A stretch of 64,000 bases of DNA from assembly GCF_040907265.1 (NCBI RefSeq), contig NZ_JBFOHP010000002.1:744001-808000 (forward strand). The letters are read 5' to 3'. The notes below the pieces were generated by a model. It worked only from the letters and a program-made list of their open reading frames with translations. It did no database searches and had not been told where the DNA came from. This stretch comes from Streptomyces sclerotialus (lineage in GTDB: Bacteria; Actinomycetota; Actinomycetes; Streptomycetales; Streptomycetaceae). Shown in pieces: positions 33,406-42,231 of the stretch (the stretch's first letter is position 1; the number at the start of each line of letters is the position of its first letter). Both the position numbers and the translations under genes were made by a program.

Positions 33406-34770
33406 GTGACCGAGCCGGCCCCCGCGCTCCGCCGGACCCTGTCCCTGAAGGGCGTCGTCGCCTTCGGCCTCGCCTACATGGCCCCGCTGATCGTGCTCGG
33501 CACCTTCGGCGTCGTCGCCGCGGAGACCCACGGCGCCGTCCCCACCGCGTACCTGCTCGCCCTGGTCGCGATGATCTTCACCGCGCACAGTTACGGCAAG
33601 ATGGCCGCACGCCATCCCGTCGCCGGCTCCGCCTACACGTACGTACGGCGCGCCGTCGACTCCCGTGCCGGGTTCCTCGTCGGCTGGGCGACCCTGCTGG
33701 ACTACTTCTTCCTGCCCATGGTCATCTGGCTGATCGGCGCCGCCTACCTCAAGGCCGAGTTCCCCGGCGTCCCGTCCTGGGTGTGGATCCTCGCCTTCAT
33801 CGCCGTCACCACCACGCTGAACATCTGCGGCATCCGCACCGCCGAGCGCGCCAACGACCTCCTCATGGCCTTCCAGGTCCTGGTCATCGGCTTCTTCGCC
33901 GTCCTGTCCCTGCTGCACGTCTTCCACCAGGGCGGTACCGGCGCGCTGTTCAGCACCACCCCGTTCGTCAACGACGCGACCACCCTGTCCAGCGTCTCCG
34001 CGGGTGCGGCCGTCGCCGCGTACTCCTTCCTCGGGTTCGACGCCGTCACCACCCTCACCGAGGAGGCCGTCGACCCGCAGCGGACCATTCCGCGCGCCAT
34101 CCTCCTCACCGCCCTCATCGGCGGCGGGATCTTCGTCGCCCTCGCCTACACCACCCAGCTCGTCCACCCCGGCGCGGCCTTCGACGACCCCGACTCGGCG
34201 GCCTTCGAGATCGCGCGGACCATCGCGGGCGACCTCTTCGCCTCGGTCTTCCTCGCCGGCCTGGTCGTCGCCCAGTTCGCCTCCGGCATCGCCGCCCAGG
34301 CCAGCGCCTCCCGCCTGCTGTACGCCATGGGCCGCGACGGGGTGCTCCCCCGCCGCCTCTTCGGCTATCTGCACCCCCGGCTCCGTACGCCCGCCCTCAA
34401 CATCGCCCTCACCGGACTGATCGGCCTGATCGCCCTGCGGCTCAGCGTCACCACCTCGACCTCCTTCATCAACTTCGGTGCGTTCACCGCCTTCACGCTG
34501 GTCAACATCAGCGTCATCGCGACGTACCTGCGCGAACGGCACGCCGGGACCCGGCTCGACCCGGTCACCTACCTGGTCTTCCCCGCCGTCGGTGCCGCGG
34601 TCGACCTCTGGCTCCTCAGCCGCCTGGACGGCAAGGCCCTCACCCTCGGCCTGGTCTGGCTGGCCCTCGGCGTCTGCTACCTGGCCTACCTCACCCGGCT
34701 GTTCCGCGTCCCGCCGCCGGAGCTGGACTTCACGGAGGAACCGGCCACGGCGGAGCGGCCGGCCGCCTGA
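33406..34770 (+). CDS. APC-family amino acid/polyamine permease
   Basis: 454 aa from the GTG at 33406 (CTGGAG upstream). About twelve membrane helices and the APC-type start LSLKGVVAFGLAYMAPLIVLGTFGVVA are visible; AYSFLGFDAVTTLTEEAVDPQRTIPRA is the characteristic helix 6-to-loop region. Import of an amino acid or amine across the cytoplasmic membrane is expected. It probably forms an operon with the nitrilase and is regulated by the divergent FCD-GntR protein. Confidence 0.88.
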   Translation: MTEPAPALRRTLSLKGVVAFGLAYMAPLIVLGTFGVVAAETHGAVPTAYLLALVAMIFTAHSYGKMAARHPVAGSAYTYVRRAVDSRAGFLVGWATLLDYFFLPMVIWLIGAAYLKAEFPGVPSWVWILAFIAVTTTLNICGIRTAERANDLLMAFQVLVIGFFAVLSLLHVFHQGGTGALFSTTPFVNDATTLSSVSAGAAVAAYSFLGFDAVTTLTEEAVDPQRTIPRAILLTALIGGGIFVALAYTTQLVHPGAAFDDPDSAAFEIARTIAGDLFASVFLAGLVVAQFASGIAAQASASRLLYAMGRDGVLPRRLFGYLHPRLRTPALNIALTGLIGLIALRLSVTTSTSFINFGAFTAFTLVNISVIATYLRERHAGTRLDPVTYLVFPAVGAAVDLWLLSRLDGKALTLGLVWLALGVCYLAYLTRLFRVPPPELDFTEEPATAERPAA

Positions 34771-34800
34771 CCGGCCTCCGGAACGCCTGACGCACGAGAA

Positions 34801-34837
34801 CGGGGAGGGCACCGGCAGCATGCCGGTGCCCTCCCCG
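34801..34837. terminator. perfect 17-bp bidirectional terminator hairpin
   Basis: Arms 34801-34817 and 34821-34837 (CGGGGAGGGCACCGGCA and its complement) with a 3-nt loop, between convergent permease and MFS genes. Confidence 0.85.
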
Positions 34838-34859
34838 ATGTGTGCCGGGCCGCGGGTGG

Positions 34860-37265
34860 TCAGTCCCCGTGCGTGAGGGTGATGTCGAAGCCGTCGTGAC
34901 CCTGGTCGGTGACGGTGAGCGGGGTGGCGACCGGCGGGTAGCCGCTGGCCACGACCGTGTACTCGCCGCCGGACAGGTCGGTGAACGCGTACGCGCCGTC
35001 CGGGCCCGTCGTCCGGACCGCCACCACGTTGCCCGCCGGGTCCAGCAGCGAGACGCGGGCCTCGCCCAGGGGCGTACCGGTGCGGCTGTGGACCGTGCCG
35101 CGGAGGGTCGCGGCGGACTGGAGCACGGCGTCCTGGCGGGTCGGTACGCCACCGGTCACCTCGACGATGCCCGCGTACGGCTGGAAGCCCTCGGCACTGG
35201 CCGTCAGGGTGTAGACGCCCGGGACGAGCGAGGGCAGCCGGTAGCCGCCGTCCTCGCCGGAGGCGGCCGACTCGATGACATCGCCGCGCTCGTCGGTGGC
35301 GACGACCAGGGCGCCCGGCACGGGCGCGGTGCCGGTCCGCACCGTGCCTTCCAGGCCGCCGGTGCCGGCGAGCAGCAGATCGAAGGCGACCGGTTCCTCG
35401 CCGACGGCCAGGGTGGCCACCCGCGGCTGGTGCCCGGCGGCAGCGCCGACCAGTACGTAGCTGCCCGCGGCCGGGGTGGCCAGGGCGTACCGGCCGTCCT
35501 CGGCGGCCGTGGCGCGGCCGAGCTGGCGGCCGCCCGGGTCGATGAGCGTGACGGCGGCTTCCGGCACGGGGGCGCCCGCCGCGTCCAGGACCCGGCCGTG
35601 CAGGGCGGGACCCGCCATGGCCTCGGCGGAGGCCACGGGGGCCGGGTCCGTCTCGGGCGTCGCGCCCGCCGCCGGGAACGCGGCCGTCGGCGCGGAGTCG
35701 TCCGCCGCGTGCCGGCCGTGGCCGCCTCCGTGGCCGTGGCCGTGGTGCTCCGACTCCACCGGTACGGCCGGGCCGTGGTCGGCGACGGCCTTGCCCCTGC
35801 GGTACAGCAGCAGCGAGACGATCAGGCCGGCGGCGAAGAAGGCGGCGGCCCACCAGTACGCGACGTCGTAGCTGTGCAGCGCGGCCTCGGCCTGGTTGAG
35901 CCGGGTCGGCCGCTTGCCCGCCATGTAGTTCGTGACGGCGCTGGCGGCCATCGTGTTGAACAGCGCGGTGCCGATCGAGCCGCCGACCTGCTGCATGGTG
36001 TTGACCGTCGCGGAGGCGACGCCCTGGTCGCCGGGCGCGACACCCAGCGTGGCGAGGCTCATCGCCGGCGGCATGACCATGCCGAGGCCGAGGCCCATCA
36101 CCAGCAGCGGCGGCAGCACATGCGCGGCGTAGGTGCTGTCGATGTCCAGCCGCGTCAGCCAGACCAGGCCGACCGCGGCGAACGCCATGCCCAGCGGCAC
36201 GATCGGCTTGGGGCCGATCTTCGGCACCAGGATGTTCATGGACAGCTGCGCCATCACCATCAGCATGCCGACCATCGGCAGGAAGGCGAGGCCGGTCTTG
36301 ACCGGTGTGTACGCGAGCGTCTGCTGCAGGTAATAGGTCAGGAAGAGGAAGACCCCGAACATGCCCGCGCCGGAGATGAACACGGATATGAAGGACGCGG
36401 CACGGTTACGGTCACCCAGCACGCGCAGCGGCAGCAGCGGGTGCCCGGCGCGCGTCTCCCACAGGAAGAAGGCGAGCAGCAGCACGGCACCGGCCGCGAG
36501 GAAGACCCAGCACATCCAGTGGCTCCAGGCGTGCGTCTCGGCGTTGGAGAAGCCGAAGACGATGCCGAAGAGACCGGCCGCCACGAGCAGCGTGCCGAGC
36601 AGGTCGAGCCGGGGCCGCGCCGCGGGGGCCGGGCGGCGGACGAAGACCAGCGCGCCGATGACCGCGACGACGGCGATGACGAGGTTGACGTAGAGCGTCC
36701 AGCGCCAGTCCAGGTGCTCGGTCAGTACGCCGCCGAGCAGCAGGCCGATGGCGCCGCCGGAACCGGCGATCGCACCGAAGATGCCGAACGCCTTGGCGCG
36801 CTCCTTGGCGTCGGTGAACGTCGTCGTCAGCAGGGAGAGGGCGGACGGCGCGAGCAGCGCGCCGAAGAGACCCTGCAGGGCCCGGCCGGCGACCAGCATC
36901 GAGAAGCTGTGGGCCGCGCCGGCCAGCGCCGAGGATCCGGCGAAGCCGACCAGGCCGATCAGCAGCGTCGTCTTCCGTCCGAAGAGGTCGGCGAGGCGGC
37001 CGCCGAGCAGCAGCAGCGAGCCGAAGGCGAGGGAGTAGGCGGTGACGACCCACTGCCGGCCGTCGTTGTTGAAGCCCAGGTCGCGCTGGGCGGACGGGAG
37101 GGCGATGTTCACGATGGTGGCGTCGAGCACCACCATCAGCTGGGCGAGGCCGATGACGGCCAGCACCCACCAGCGATGGGGGGCGTGCCCCGCCGCCCCG
37201 CCGTCGGACGGCGCGTCCCCCGGCTGAGCGGCGTCGGCGCGTGCGTCGACAGGCGTGGATGTCAT
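34860..37265 (-). CDS. DHA2-type MFS exporter fused to three carboxypeptidase-regulatory-like domains
   Basis: 801 aa. Residues 30-500 form a 14-helix EmrB/QacA drug exporter with motif A-like GRLADLFGRKTT and motif C-like GGAIGLLLGGVL. A His-rich linker (HHGHGHGGGHGRH) follows at about 510-525, then three beta-sandwich repeats of about 82 residues (552-637, 638-719, 720-801), each with the pattern G-V-x-P-x-A-x-V, D-G-x-Y and a final hydrophobic strand, as in carboxypeptidase-D regulatory-like domains. A normal DHA2 protein ends near residue 500. The extra domains should be on one membrane face; which one is not certain. It is preceded by a TetR gene on the same strand. Confidence 0.88.
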   Translation of the reverse strand: MTSTPVDARADAAQPGDAPSDGGAAGHAPHRWWVLAVIGLAQLMVVLDATIVNIALPSAQRDLGFNNDGRQWVVTAYSLAFGSLLLLGGRLADLFGRKTTLLIGLVGFAGSSALAGAAHSFSMLVAGRALQGLFGALLAPSALSLLTTTFTDAKERAKAFGIFGAIAGSGGAIGLLLGGVLTEHLDWRWTLYVNLVIAVVAVIGALVFVRRPAPAARPRLDLLGTLLVAAGLFGIVFGFSNAETHAWSHWMCWVFLAAGAVLLLAFFLWETRAGHPLLPLRVLGDRNRAASFISVFISGAGMFGVFLFLTYYLQQTLAYTPVKTGLAFLPMVGMLMVMAQLSMNILVPKIGPKPIVPLGMAFAAVGLVWLTRLDIDSTYAAHVLPPLLVMGLGLGMVMPPAMSLATLGVAPGDQGVASATVNTMQQVGGSIGTALFNTMAASAVTNYMAGKRPTRLNQAEAALHSYDVAYWWAAAFFAAGLIVSLLLYRRGKAVADHGPAVPVESEHHGHGHGGGHGRHAADDSAPTAAFPAAGATPETDPAPVASAEAMAGPALHGRVLDAAGAPVPEAAVTLIDPGGRQLGRATAAEDGRYALATPAAGSYVLVGAAAGHQPRVATLAVGEEPVAFDLLLAGTGGLEGTVRTGTAPVPGALVVATDERGDVIESAASGEDGGYRLPSLVPGVYTLTASAEGFQPYAGIVEVTGGVPTRQDAVLQSAATLRGTVHSRTGTPLGEARVSLLDPAGNVVAVRTTGPDGAYAFTDLSGGEYTVVASGYPPVATPLTVTDQGHDGFDITLTHGD

Positions 37266-37362
37266 ACGGAGTCCTTCGGATCTTCCGGGGGCCGGTACTC
37301 CTCTTCCGGGGCCCCGGGGGTGGTTCTCGTGCGTGCGGCCCGGCGTCCGGGCCGGGCCGGCT

Positions 37363-37998
37363 TCAGTTCCGCAGCAGGGCGGGCAGCACCACGGCGTCCA
37401 GATAGCGCGTGAGGTACGCGGCGTCCGCGGGGCGCTGTTCGATCATCGGGCGCGCGAAGACGGCGCCGGACAGCGCGTGCGGGAAGAAGGGGATCGCGGG
37501 GCAGTCGGCGTCGACCTCGCCGCGGGCGACCGCCCGGTCGAGCATCGCCTGCATCACCTCCAGTTCGGGTTCGATCAGGGCCGTGCGCATGGCCTCGGCG
37601 AGCTCCGCGTCCTTGTGCACGGCGTGGGTGATGCCGCGCATCAGGTCGATGTCCTTCTTGGTGTCCCCGATGCGCCGCGCGAGCTCGTGCACGTCGCCGC
37701 GGAGCGAGCCGGTGTCCAGGTCCTCCAGCGAGAACGGCCGCATGTGCCGCAGCGCGGCGGACACCAGCCGGGGTTTGCCGTGCCAGCGGCGGTACAGCGT
37801 GGCCTTGCTGCACCGGGAGCGCGTGGCGACGGCGTCCAGGGTGAGGCTCTCGTACCCGACCTCGCGCACGAGCTCGAGGACGGCCGCGTACAGCTCGCCC
37901 TCGCGCTCCGGCGAGAGCCGGGTCCGGCGGGCCGCCCCTTCCCCGTGCTGACGCGGCGCGGGGGCGGCGGGCGGCGGCGTGGAGACGGACATGTCCAC
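37363..37998 (-). CDS. TetR-family repressor
   Basis: 211 aa from a GTG at 37998, which has GGAG five bases upstream; an ATG two codons later is also possible. The TetR HTH is at about 35-80 (LTLDAVATRSRCSKATLYRRW). The ligand domain contains MRPF...FARPMIEQRP, typical of TetR proteins paired with drug exporters. It lies 97 bp upstream of the MFS fusion gene on the same strand and probably represses both through the CGAAAC dyads upstream. Confidence 0.9.
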   Translation of the reverse strand: MDMSVSTPPPAAPAPRQHGEGAARRTRLSPEREGELYAAVLELVREVGYESLTLDAVATRSRCSKATLYRRWHGKPRLVSAALRHMRPFSLEDLDTGSLRGDVHELARRIGDTKKDIDLMRGITHAVHKDAELAEAMRTALIEPELEVMQAMLDRAVARGEVDADCPAIPFFPHALSGAVFARPMIEQRPADAAYLTRYLDAVVLPALLRN

Positions 37999-38071
37999 CT
38001 GTTCTCCAGGACGTGGTGCGTTCTCCGGGGCCGATGGCCCGCGGAACGTTCAGCTGCGAGGCAGAGCGGAT

Positions 38072-38139
38072 CGAAACGGTTTCGTACTCTTACCTCCTTC
38101 GAGCGTACGCCTCGCTCCGATCGAAACGCAAACGTTTCG
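38072..38139. promoter_or_regulatory. paired TetR operator candidates
   Basis: CGAAAC-G-GTTTCG (38072-38084) and CGAAAC-GCAAAC-GTTTCG (38122-38139) share the arms CGAAAC/GTTTCG, and both begin with GATCGAAACG, 50 bp apart. A TACGCT -10 candidate (38108-38103, minus strand) lies between them. Confidence 0.55.
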
Positions 38140-38228
38140 GTATGAGCCCCCGCACACCCCTCCCCCTCCAGGCTGCGCCTCCCTCACCCGGCCCGCATCC
38201 CGACCCCCGAAGGCGGTCGCAGGGCTGG

Positions 38229-38897
38229 TCAGGGACGGCTCGCGGGCATCAGCACGGCCGTCACCACCAGCCCCGAGCCGATGATCCAGCGGCCGTCGAA
38301 CCCGGTGATCTCACGACCCTGGACGACCGGCCCGGGGACCAGGAGGCGGGCGGTGAAGGTGGCGTCCGTCGGGTCTAGGGTCAGCCGCGCCTCCTCGAAA
38401 CCGAGCCAGCGGCGGGCGAGCGGGTACCAGGCCTTGTAGACGCTCTCCTTCGCGCTGAAGAGCAGCCGGTCCCAGCAGGTACCGGGCGCCAGCGCCGCGA
38501 GCCGGGCCAGCTGGTCGCGCTCCTCCGGGAGCGCGACCAGCTGCATGACGTCCGGATCGGGCACCGGCTCGTGCGGCTCCGCGTCCAGGCCGAGCGCCAG
38601 CACGTCGGTGGCGCGGGCGACCGCGGCGGCGCGGTACCCGTCGCAGTGGGTCAGCGCCCCGACGACGCCGGCCGGCCAGCGCGGCGCGCGGCCGGGGCCC
38701 GGCAGCAGCGGGGCGGGCGCGAAGCCCAGCCGCCCCAGGGCCTCGCGGGCGCAGCCGCGTACCGTGCCGAACTCCAGCTGCCGCTTCGGTACGGCTCCGT
38801 CCACCAGCGCCCACTCCTCGGGGAACATGTCGGAGAGCGGGGCGTCGTGGCAGGTCTCGGCGGTGATCACGGGCGCGGGCAGCAGCTTGTCGATCAT
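38229..38897 (-). CDS. 4'-phosphopantetheinyl transferase (Sfp/EntD type)
   Basis: 222 aa from the ATG at 38897. The Mg/CoA-binding motifs GLDAEPHEP and the FSAKESVYKAWYP (W-x-x-K-E-A-like) motif, plus an N-terminal R/H-rich CoA contact region, identify an EntD-like PPTase. It converts apo carrier proteins to holo form using CoA. ATGA overlap couples it to the phosphoesterase gene upstream. The carrier domain at 27701 is one possible client; this is not shown. Confidence 0.92.
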   Translation of the reverse strand: MIDKLLPAPVITAETCHDAPLSDMFPEEWALVDGAVPKRQLEFGTVRGCAREALGRLGFAPAPLLPGPGRAPRWPAGVVGALTHCDGYRAAAVARATDVLALGLDAEPHEPVPDPDVMQLVALPEERDQLARLAALAPGTCWDRLLFSAKESVYKAWYPLARRWLGFEEARLTLDPTDATFTARLLVPGPVVQGREITGFDGRWIIGSGLVVTAVLMPASRP

Positions 38898-39823
38898 ACG
38901 GAGCTCCCGGTGGCCCCGGCCGCCGCGGTGACGGTGGGGAGGATCTGGACGGGCCGGCCCTGCGGGCCGGAGCGGGGCCGCCATTCCCGGGGGTAACCGA
39001 GGGACACCTCCTGGTGCGGCACGCCGTCCCACATCACCAGCCGTGGGATGTGCAGATGGCCGTGGACGACGGTGGTGGCGCGGAACCGGCGCGGCCAGTC
39101 CGCCGTCGCCTCCGTACCGCACCACAGCGCGAACTCCGGGTACCGCAGGGGCCGGACCGGCTCGCGGACGAGCGGGAAGTGGTTGACGAGGACGGTGGGC
39201 AGCTCCTCCGGCACGGCGGCGAGCCGCGCCTCGGTGGCCGCCAGCCGGGCCCGGCACCACGCCTCCCGCGTCGGGTACGGGTCGGGGTGCAGGAAGAACT
39301 CGTCGGTGCAGACCACGCCCGCCTCCTCGGCCACGGCGAGCGCCGCCTCCTTGGTGGCCGTCCCCGGCGGGCGGAAGGTGTAGTCGTAGAGGAGGAAGAG
39401 CGGCGCGACGACGACCGGGCCGCCCGCGCCCTCCCAGACGGGGTAGGGGTCCTCGGGGGTGACGACCCCCAGCTCCCGGCAGATCCCGACCAGATGCTCG
39501 TAGCGCGCGACGCCGCGCAGCTGCACCGGGTCCTTGGAGGGTGTCCACAGCTCGTGGTTGCCCGGCACCCAGACGACCTTCGCGAAGGCGGCGCTGAGCC
39601 GCTCCAGCGCCCAGCGGATGTCCGCGACGTACTCCCCGAGGTCCCCGGCGACCAGGAGCCAGTCGTCCGGCGACACCGGCCTCAGGCGCTCGACGATGTC
39701 GCGGTTCTCCGCATACCGGACGTGCAGGTCGCTGACGGCCACCACCCGGCCGGCCCGGTCGCCGCGGGGCGGTCGGGGCGGAGGGCCGGCTGCGCCGGGA
39801 ACAGGTCGGATCTCGTAGGTCAC
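38894..39823 (-). CDS. calcineurin-like metallophosphoesterase
   Basis: 309 aa from the GTG at 39823. Metal-ligand motifs appear in order: VSDLHV (D-x-H), LVAGDLGEY (GD), VPGNHELW (GNHE), NHFPL and HGHLHIP (GHxH). A TTTACT -10 candidate six bases before the GTG suggests a leaderless message. It is translationally coupled to the PPTase; this pair recurs in Streptomyces, but the functional link is unknown (CoA-related phosphoesterase activity is one speculation). Confidence 0.9.
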   Translation of the reverse strand: MTYEIRPVPGAAGPPPRPPRGDRAGRVVAVSDLHVRYAENRDIVERLRPVSPDDWLLVAGDLGEYVADIRWALERLSAAFAKVVWVPGNHELWTPSKDPVQLRGVARYEHLVGICRELGVVTPEDPYPVWEGAGGPVVVAPLFLLYDYTFRPPGTATKEAALAVAEEAGVVCTDEFFLHPDPYPTREAWCRARLAATEARLAAVPEELPTVLVNHFPLVREPVRPLRYPEFALWCGTEATADWPRRFRATTVVHGHLHIPRLVMWDGVPHQEVSLGYPREWRPRSGPQGRPVQILPTVTAAAGATGSSV

Positions 39824-39960
39824 GACTGAAGTAAAGACGGTGCCGGGCGAAGAGTGAAGGGCCCGCAGGAGCAGCGGGGAACCGGCCCGGATGTGGCCCA
39901 TCCGAGCGGCGCCGCCCCGGGCCAGGGATGAGGACCGGCCGGAGGGGGCACTCGTGGGCC

Positions 39961-40476
39961 ATGCTTCTACTGCGACTTCTCGCCCGGCCCATGCTGGCCT
40001 CGACCTACGTCATCCAGGGCTACCAGACGTTCCGCAATCCCGAGCCGCTGGTCCCGGCCGCCGAGCCGGTCGTCCAGCCGATCGCCCGGCGCGTCCCCGG
40101 CCTGCCGCAGCAGACCGAACAGCTCGTCAAGCTCAGCGGCGGTGTCCAGCTGGTGGCGGGCTCGCTGCTGTCGATCGGCCGGCTGCCGCGGCTGTCCGCG
40201 CTGGCGATCGCCGCCACGCTGGTGCCCACGACGCTCGCCGGACACCGGTTCTGGGAGGCCGAGGACGAACAGACCCGCACTGCGGAGCGCATCCAGTTCC
40301 TCAAGAACCTCTCCATGCTCGGCGGCCTGCTCATCGCCGGGGCCGACACCCACGGCAAGCCGTCCCTCGCCTGGCAGGGCCGGCACGCGGCGCAGCAGGC
40401 CCGCCGGGAGGCGGCGCTGCGGGCGCGCACGGCCCGCAGGACGCACAAGATCAGCAGCCGGCTGCCGGTCGGCTGA
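39961..40476 (+). CDS. DoxX-family membrane protein
   Basis: 171 aa from the ATG at 39961; an ATG at 39928 would add 11 hydrophilic residues. The start LLLRLLARPMLASTYVIQGYQTFRNP and the QLVKLSGGVQLVAGSLLSIGRLPRLSALAI segment are DoxX helices, with a third and fourth helix at about 85-135. The last 40 residues are a basic, Arg-rich cytoplasmic tail. Function is unclear; related proteins are linked to redox stress. Confidence 0.82.
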   Translation: MLLLRLLARPMLASTYVIQGYQTFRNPEPLVPAAEPVVQPIARRVPGLPQQTEQLVKLSGGVQLVAGSLLSIGRLPRLSALAIAATLVPTTLAGHRFWEAEDEQTRTAERIQFLKNLSMLGGLLIAGADTHGKPSLAWQGRHAAQQARREAALRARTARRTHKISSRLPVG

Positions 40477-40502
40477 GCGCACCGGGGCGCTGTCCCGTGC
40501 GC
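40477..40502. terminator. bidirectional terminator-like hairpin
   Basis: GCGCAC(C)GGG (40477-40486) pairs with CCCGTGCGC (40494-40502) with a one-base bulge, between convergent DoxX and P450 genes. Confidence 0.5.
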
Positions 40503-40536
40503 GCCTGCGGACGGCGTCGCGGGTGCGGTCAGCCGG

Positions 40537-41766
40537 TCACCAGCTGACCGGCAGTTCGTGGAGCCCGTAGACCGCCATGTCCGTACGGAAGGGCAGCTCC
40601 TCCAGGGGCCGGTCCGTCCGCAGGCCCGGGAAGCGCCGCAGCAGCGCCGGGTAGGCCAGCTGCAGTTCGATGCGGGCGAGGTTCTGGCCCAGGCACTGGT
40701 GCGGGCCGGAACCGAACGCCAGGTGTGCGCGGGCGGCCCGGTCCACGTCGAGCCGGTCGGGGTCGGCGAAGACCTCGGGGTCCCGGTTGGCCAGGTCGCC
40801 CGCGCAGATCACGGCCTCGCCGGCCCGGATGAGCTGCCCGCCGACCTCGATGTCGGCGACGGCGACGCGGCGCCGCCCCATGTGCGTGATGGTCAGGTAC
40901 CGCAGCAGTTCCTCGACCGCGCCGGCCACGCGCCGCGGATCGCCGTCCCGGACCGCTGCCAGCTGGTCGGGGTGCTGGAGCAGGGCACAGGTACCGAGCG
41001 CGATCATGTTGGCGGTGGTCTCGTGCCCGGCGACCAGCAGCAGCCGGGCCTGCTTGGCGCACTCGTCGACGGTGCTCTCGCCGGTGAGCAGGTACCGCGT
41101 GGCCAGCCGGCTCAGGAGATCGTCACCGGGCCGCTCCGCCTTGGCCGCCACGAGTTCTTCGAGGTACGCCAGCAGCTCCTGGGAAGCGGCGAGGGCGGCC
41201 TCCGGCGTACTGCGCGTGTCGATCATGACGGCGCTGCACCGCTGGAAGAAGTCGTGGTCCTCGTACGGCACGCCGAGCAGTTCACAGATCACCAGGGACG
41301 GCAGCGGCAGCGCGAACGCGGTGACCAGGTCGGCCGGCGGGCCCGCCTGCTCCATGGCGTCCAGCAGGTCGGTGATGATGCGTTCGATGCGCGGGCGCAG
41401 GGCCTGCGTGCGCTTGATGGTGAAGTCACCGGTGAACCGGCGCCGCTGGGCGTTGTGTTCCGGCTCGTCCATCGTGAGGAACGTACGGTTGTGGGCCCGG
41501 GTCGCCTCGAACGACGCGCTGACACTGGGATAGCCGGGGTGCTGGCTGTCCGCGCTGATCCGCGGGTCGCGCAACAGCGCGACCTGCTCCTCGTGCCGGG
41601 TGACCAGCCACGCCACCGAGCCGTTCCACAGCGACACACGGGTCACGGGCGCCTGCTCGCGCAGTTCCTGTGTCACGGGAGGCGGATCGAAGGGGCAGCC
41701 GGGAGCGCGTCGGGTGGTGAAGGCGGGAGCGGGGGCGTCGGCAGGAGCGGCGGGAGCCTCGGTCAT
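40537..41766 (-). CDS. cytochrome P450
   Basis: 409 aa. The oxygen-activation motif LLVAGHETTANM, EELLR (ExxR), and the heme loop FGSGPHQCLG with Cys358 are intact. The N-terminal P-rich segment and RRAPGCPFDPPP are typical of the soluble bacterial CYP105/107-like group. It lies 48 bp downstream of a 3Fe-4S ferredoxin gene on the same strand, its likely electron donor. Substrate is unknown. The unit is divergent from a MarR gene. Confidence 0.95.
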   Translation of the reverse strand: MTEAPAAPADAPAPAFTTRRAPGCPFDPPPVTQELREQAPVTRVSLWNGSVAWLVTRHEEQVALLRDPRISADSQHPGYPSVSASFEATRAHNRTFLTMDEPEHNAQRRRFTGDFTIKRTQALRPRIERIITDLLDAMEQAGPPADLVTAFALPLPSLVICELLGVPYEDHDFFQRCSAVMIDTRSTPEAALAASQELLAYLEELVAAKAERPGDDLLSRLATRYLLTGESTVDECAKQARLLLVAGHETTANMIALGTCALLQHPDQLAAVRDGDPRRVAGAVEELLRYLTITHMGRRRVAVADIEVGGQLIRAGEAVICAGDLANRDPEVFADPDRLDVDRAARAHLAFGSGPHQCLGQNLARIELQLAYPALLRRFPGLRTDRPLEELPFRTDMAVYGLHELPVSW

Positions 41767-41814
41767 GGGTGTCCTTCCACGGTGGGGCGGGCAGGAGCCG
41801 GTGGTGACGGTGGG

Positions 41815-42006
41815 TCAGGCGAGCGTGATGGCTGCCGCGGGGCAGATCTGCGCCGCCTCCGTGACGGCCGCGTGCTCCCGCGCGGGCGGTTCGGCGTCCA
41901 GCAGGACCACGATGCCGTCCTCGTCCCGCTGGTCGAACACCTCGGGCGCCGCCAGCACACACTGCCCGGCCCCGCAGCACTTGTCCTCGTCGATGGTGAT
42001 GCGCAC
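41815..42006 (-). CDS. [3Fe-4S] ferredoxin, P450 partner
   Basis: 63 aa. Cys10, Cys16 and Cys55 (CCGAGQC ... ICPA) provide the ligands for a 3Fe-4S cluster, and APEVFDQRDEDGIV is the usual second segment of P450-associated ferredoxins. An additional Cys11 is adjacent. It should pass electrons from a ferredoxin reductase, which is not in the window, to the P450. Confidence 0.92.
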   Translation of the reverse strand: MRITIDEDKCCGAGQCVLAAPEVFDQRDEDGIVVLLDAEPPAREHAAVTEAAQICPAAAITLA

Positions 42007-42052
42007 GGCTTCTCCTTGCGGATGCGGAACGGAAGTTGACGCTTTCTCGGAA

Positions 42053-42086
42053 CAGGCATTGCCTGCGCATTACTTAACAAAAGTAA
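42053..42086. promoter_or_regulatory. two operator-like palindromes between ferredoxin and MarR genes
   Basis: CAGGCA-T-TGCCTG (42053-42065) and TTACTT-AACAA-AAGTAA (42070-42086) are both perfect inverted repeats in an AT-rich stretch of the divergent gap. The second has the size and symmetry of a MarR site. Confidence 0.55.
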
Positions 42087-42231
42087 CTACGCGCCGCAGA
42101 CGGTAACACCGAGATCACCGCGCCGGAATCCCCTCGTCCACGCCGGTACATGCAAAGGGCACGTTTTCCGCCAGTCCGCTCCGCGCTCCCCGCGCTGCCC
42201 ACCCGCTCCCCTTCTGCGACATGATCAGGGC

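Noticed and set aside
37979..38284. plus-strand 101-aa ORF in the tetR upstream region
   Set aside because: Runs through the operator dyads and into the PPTase 3' end, with no ribosome site or domain.
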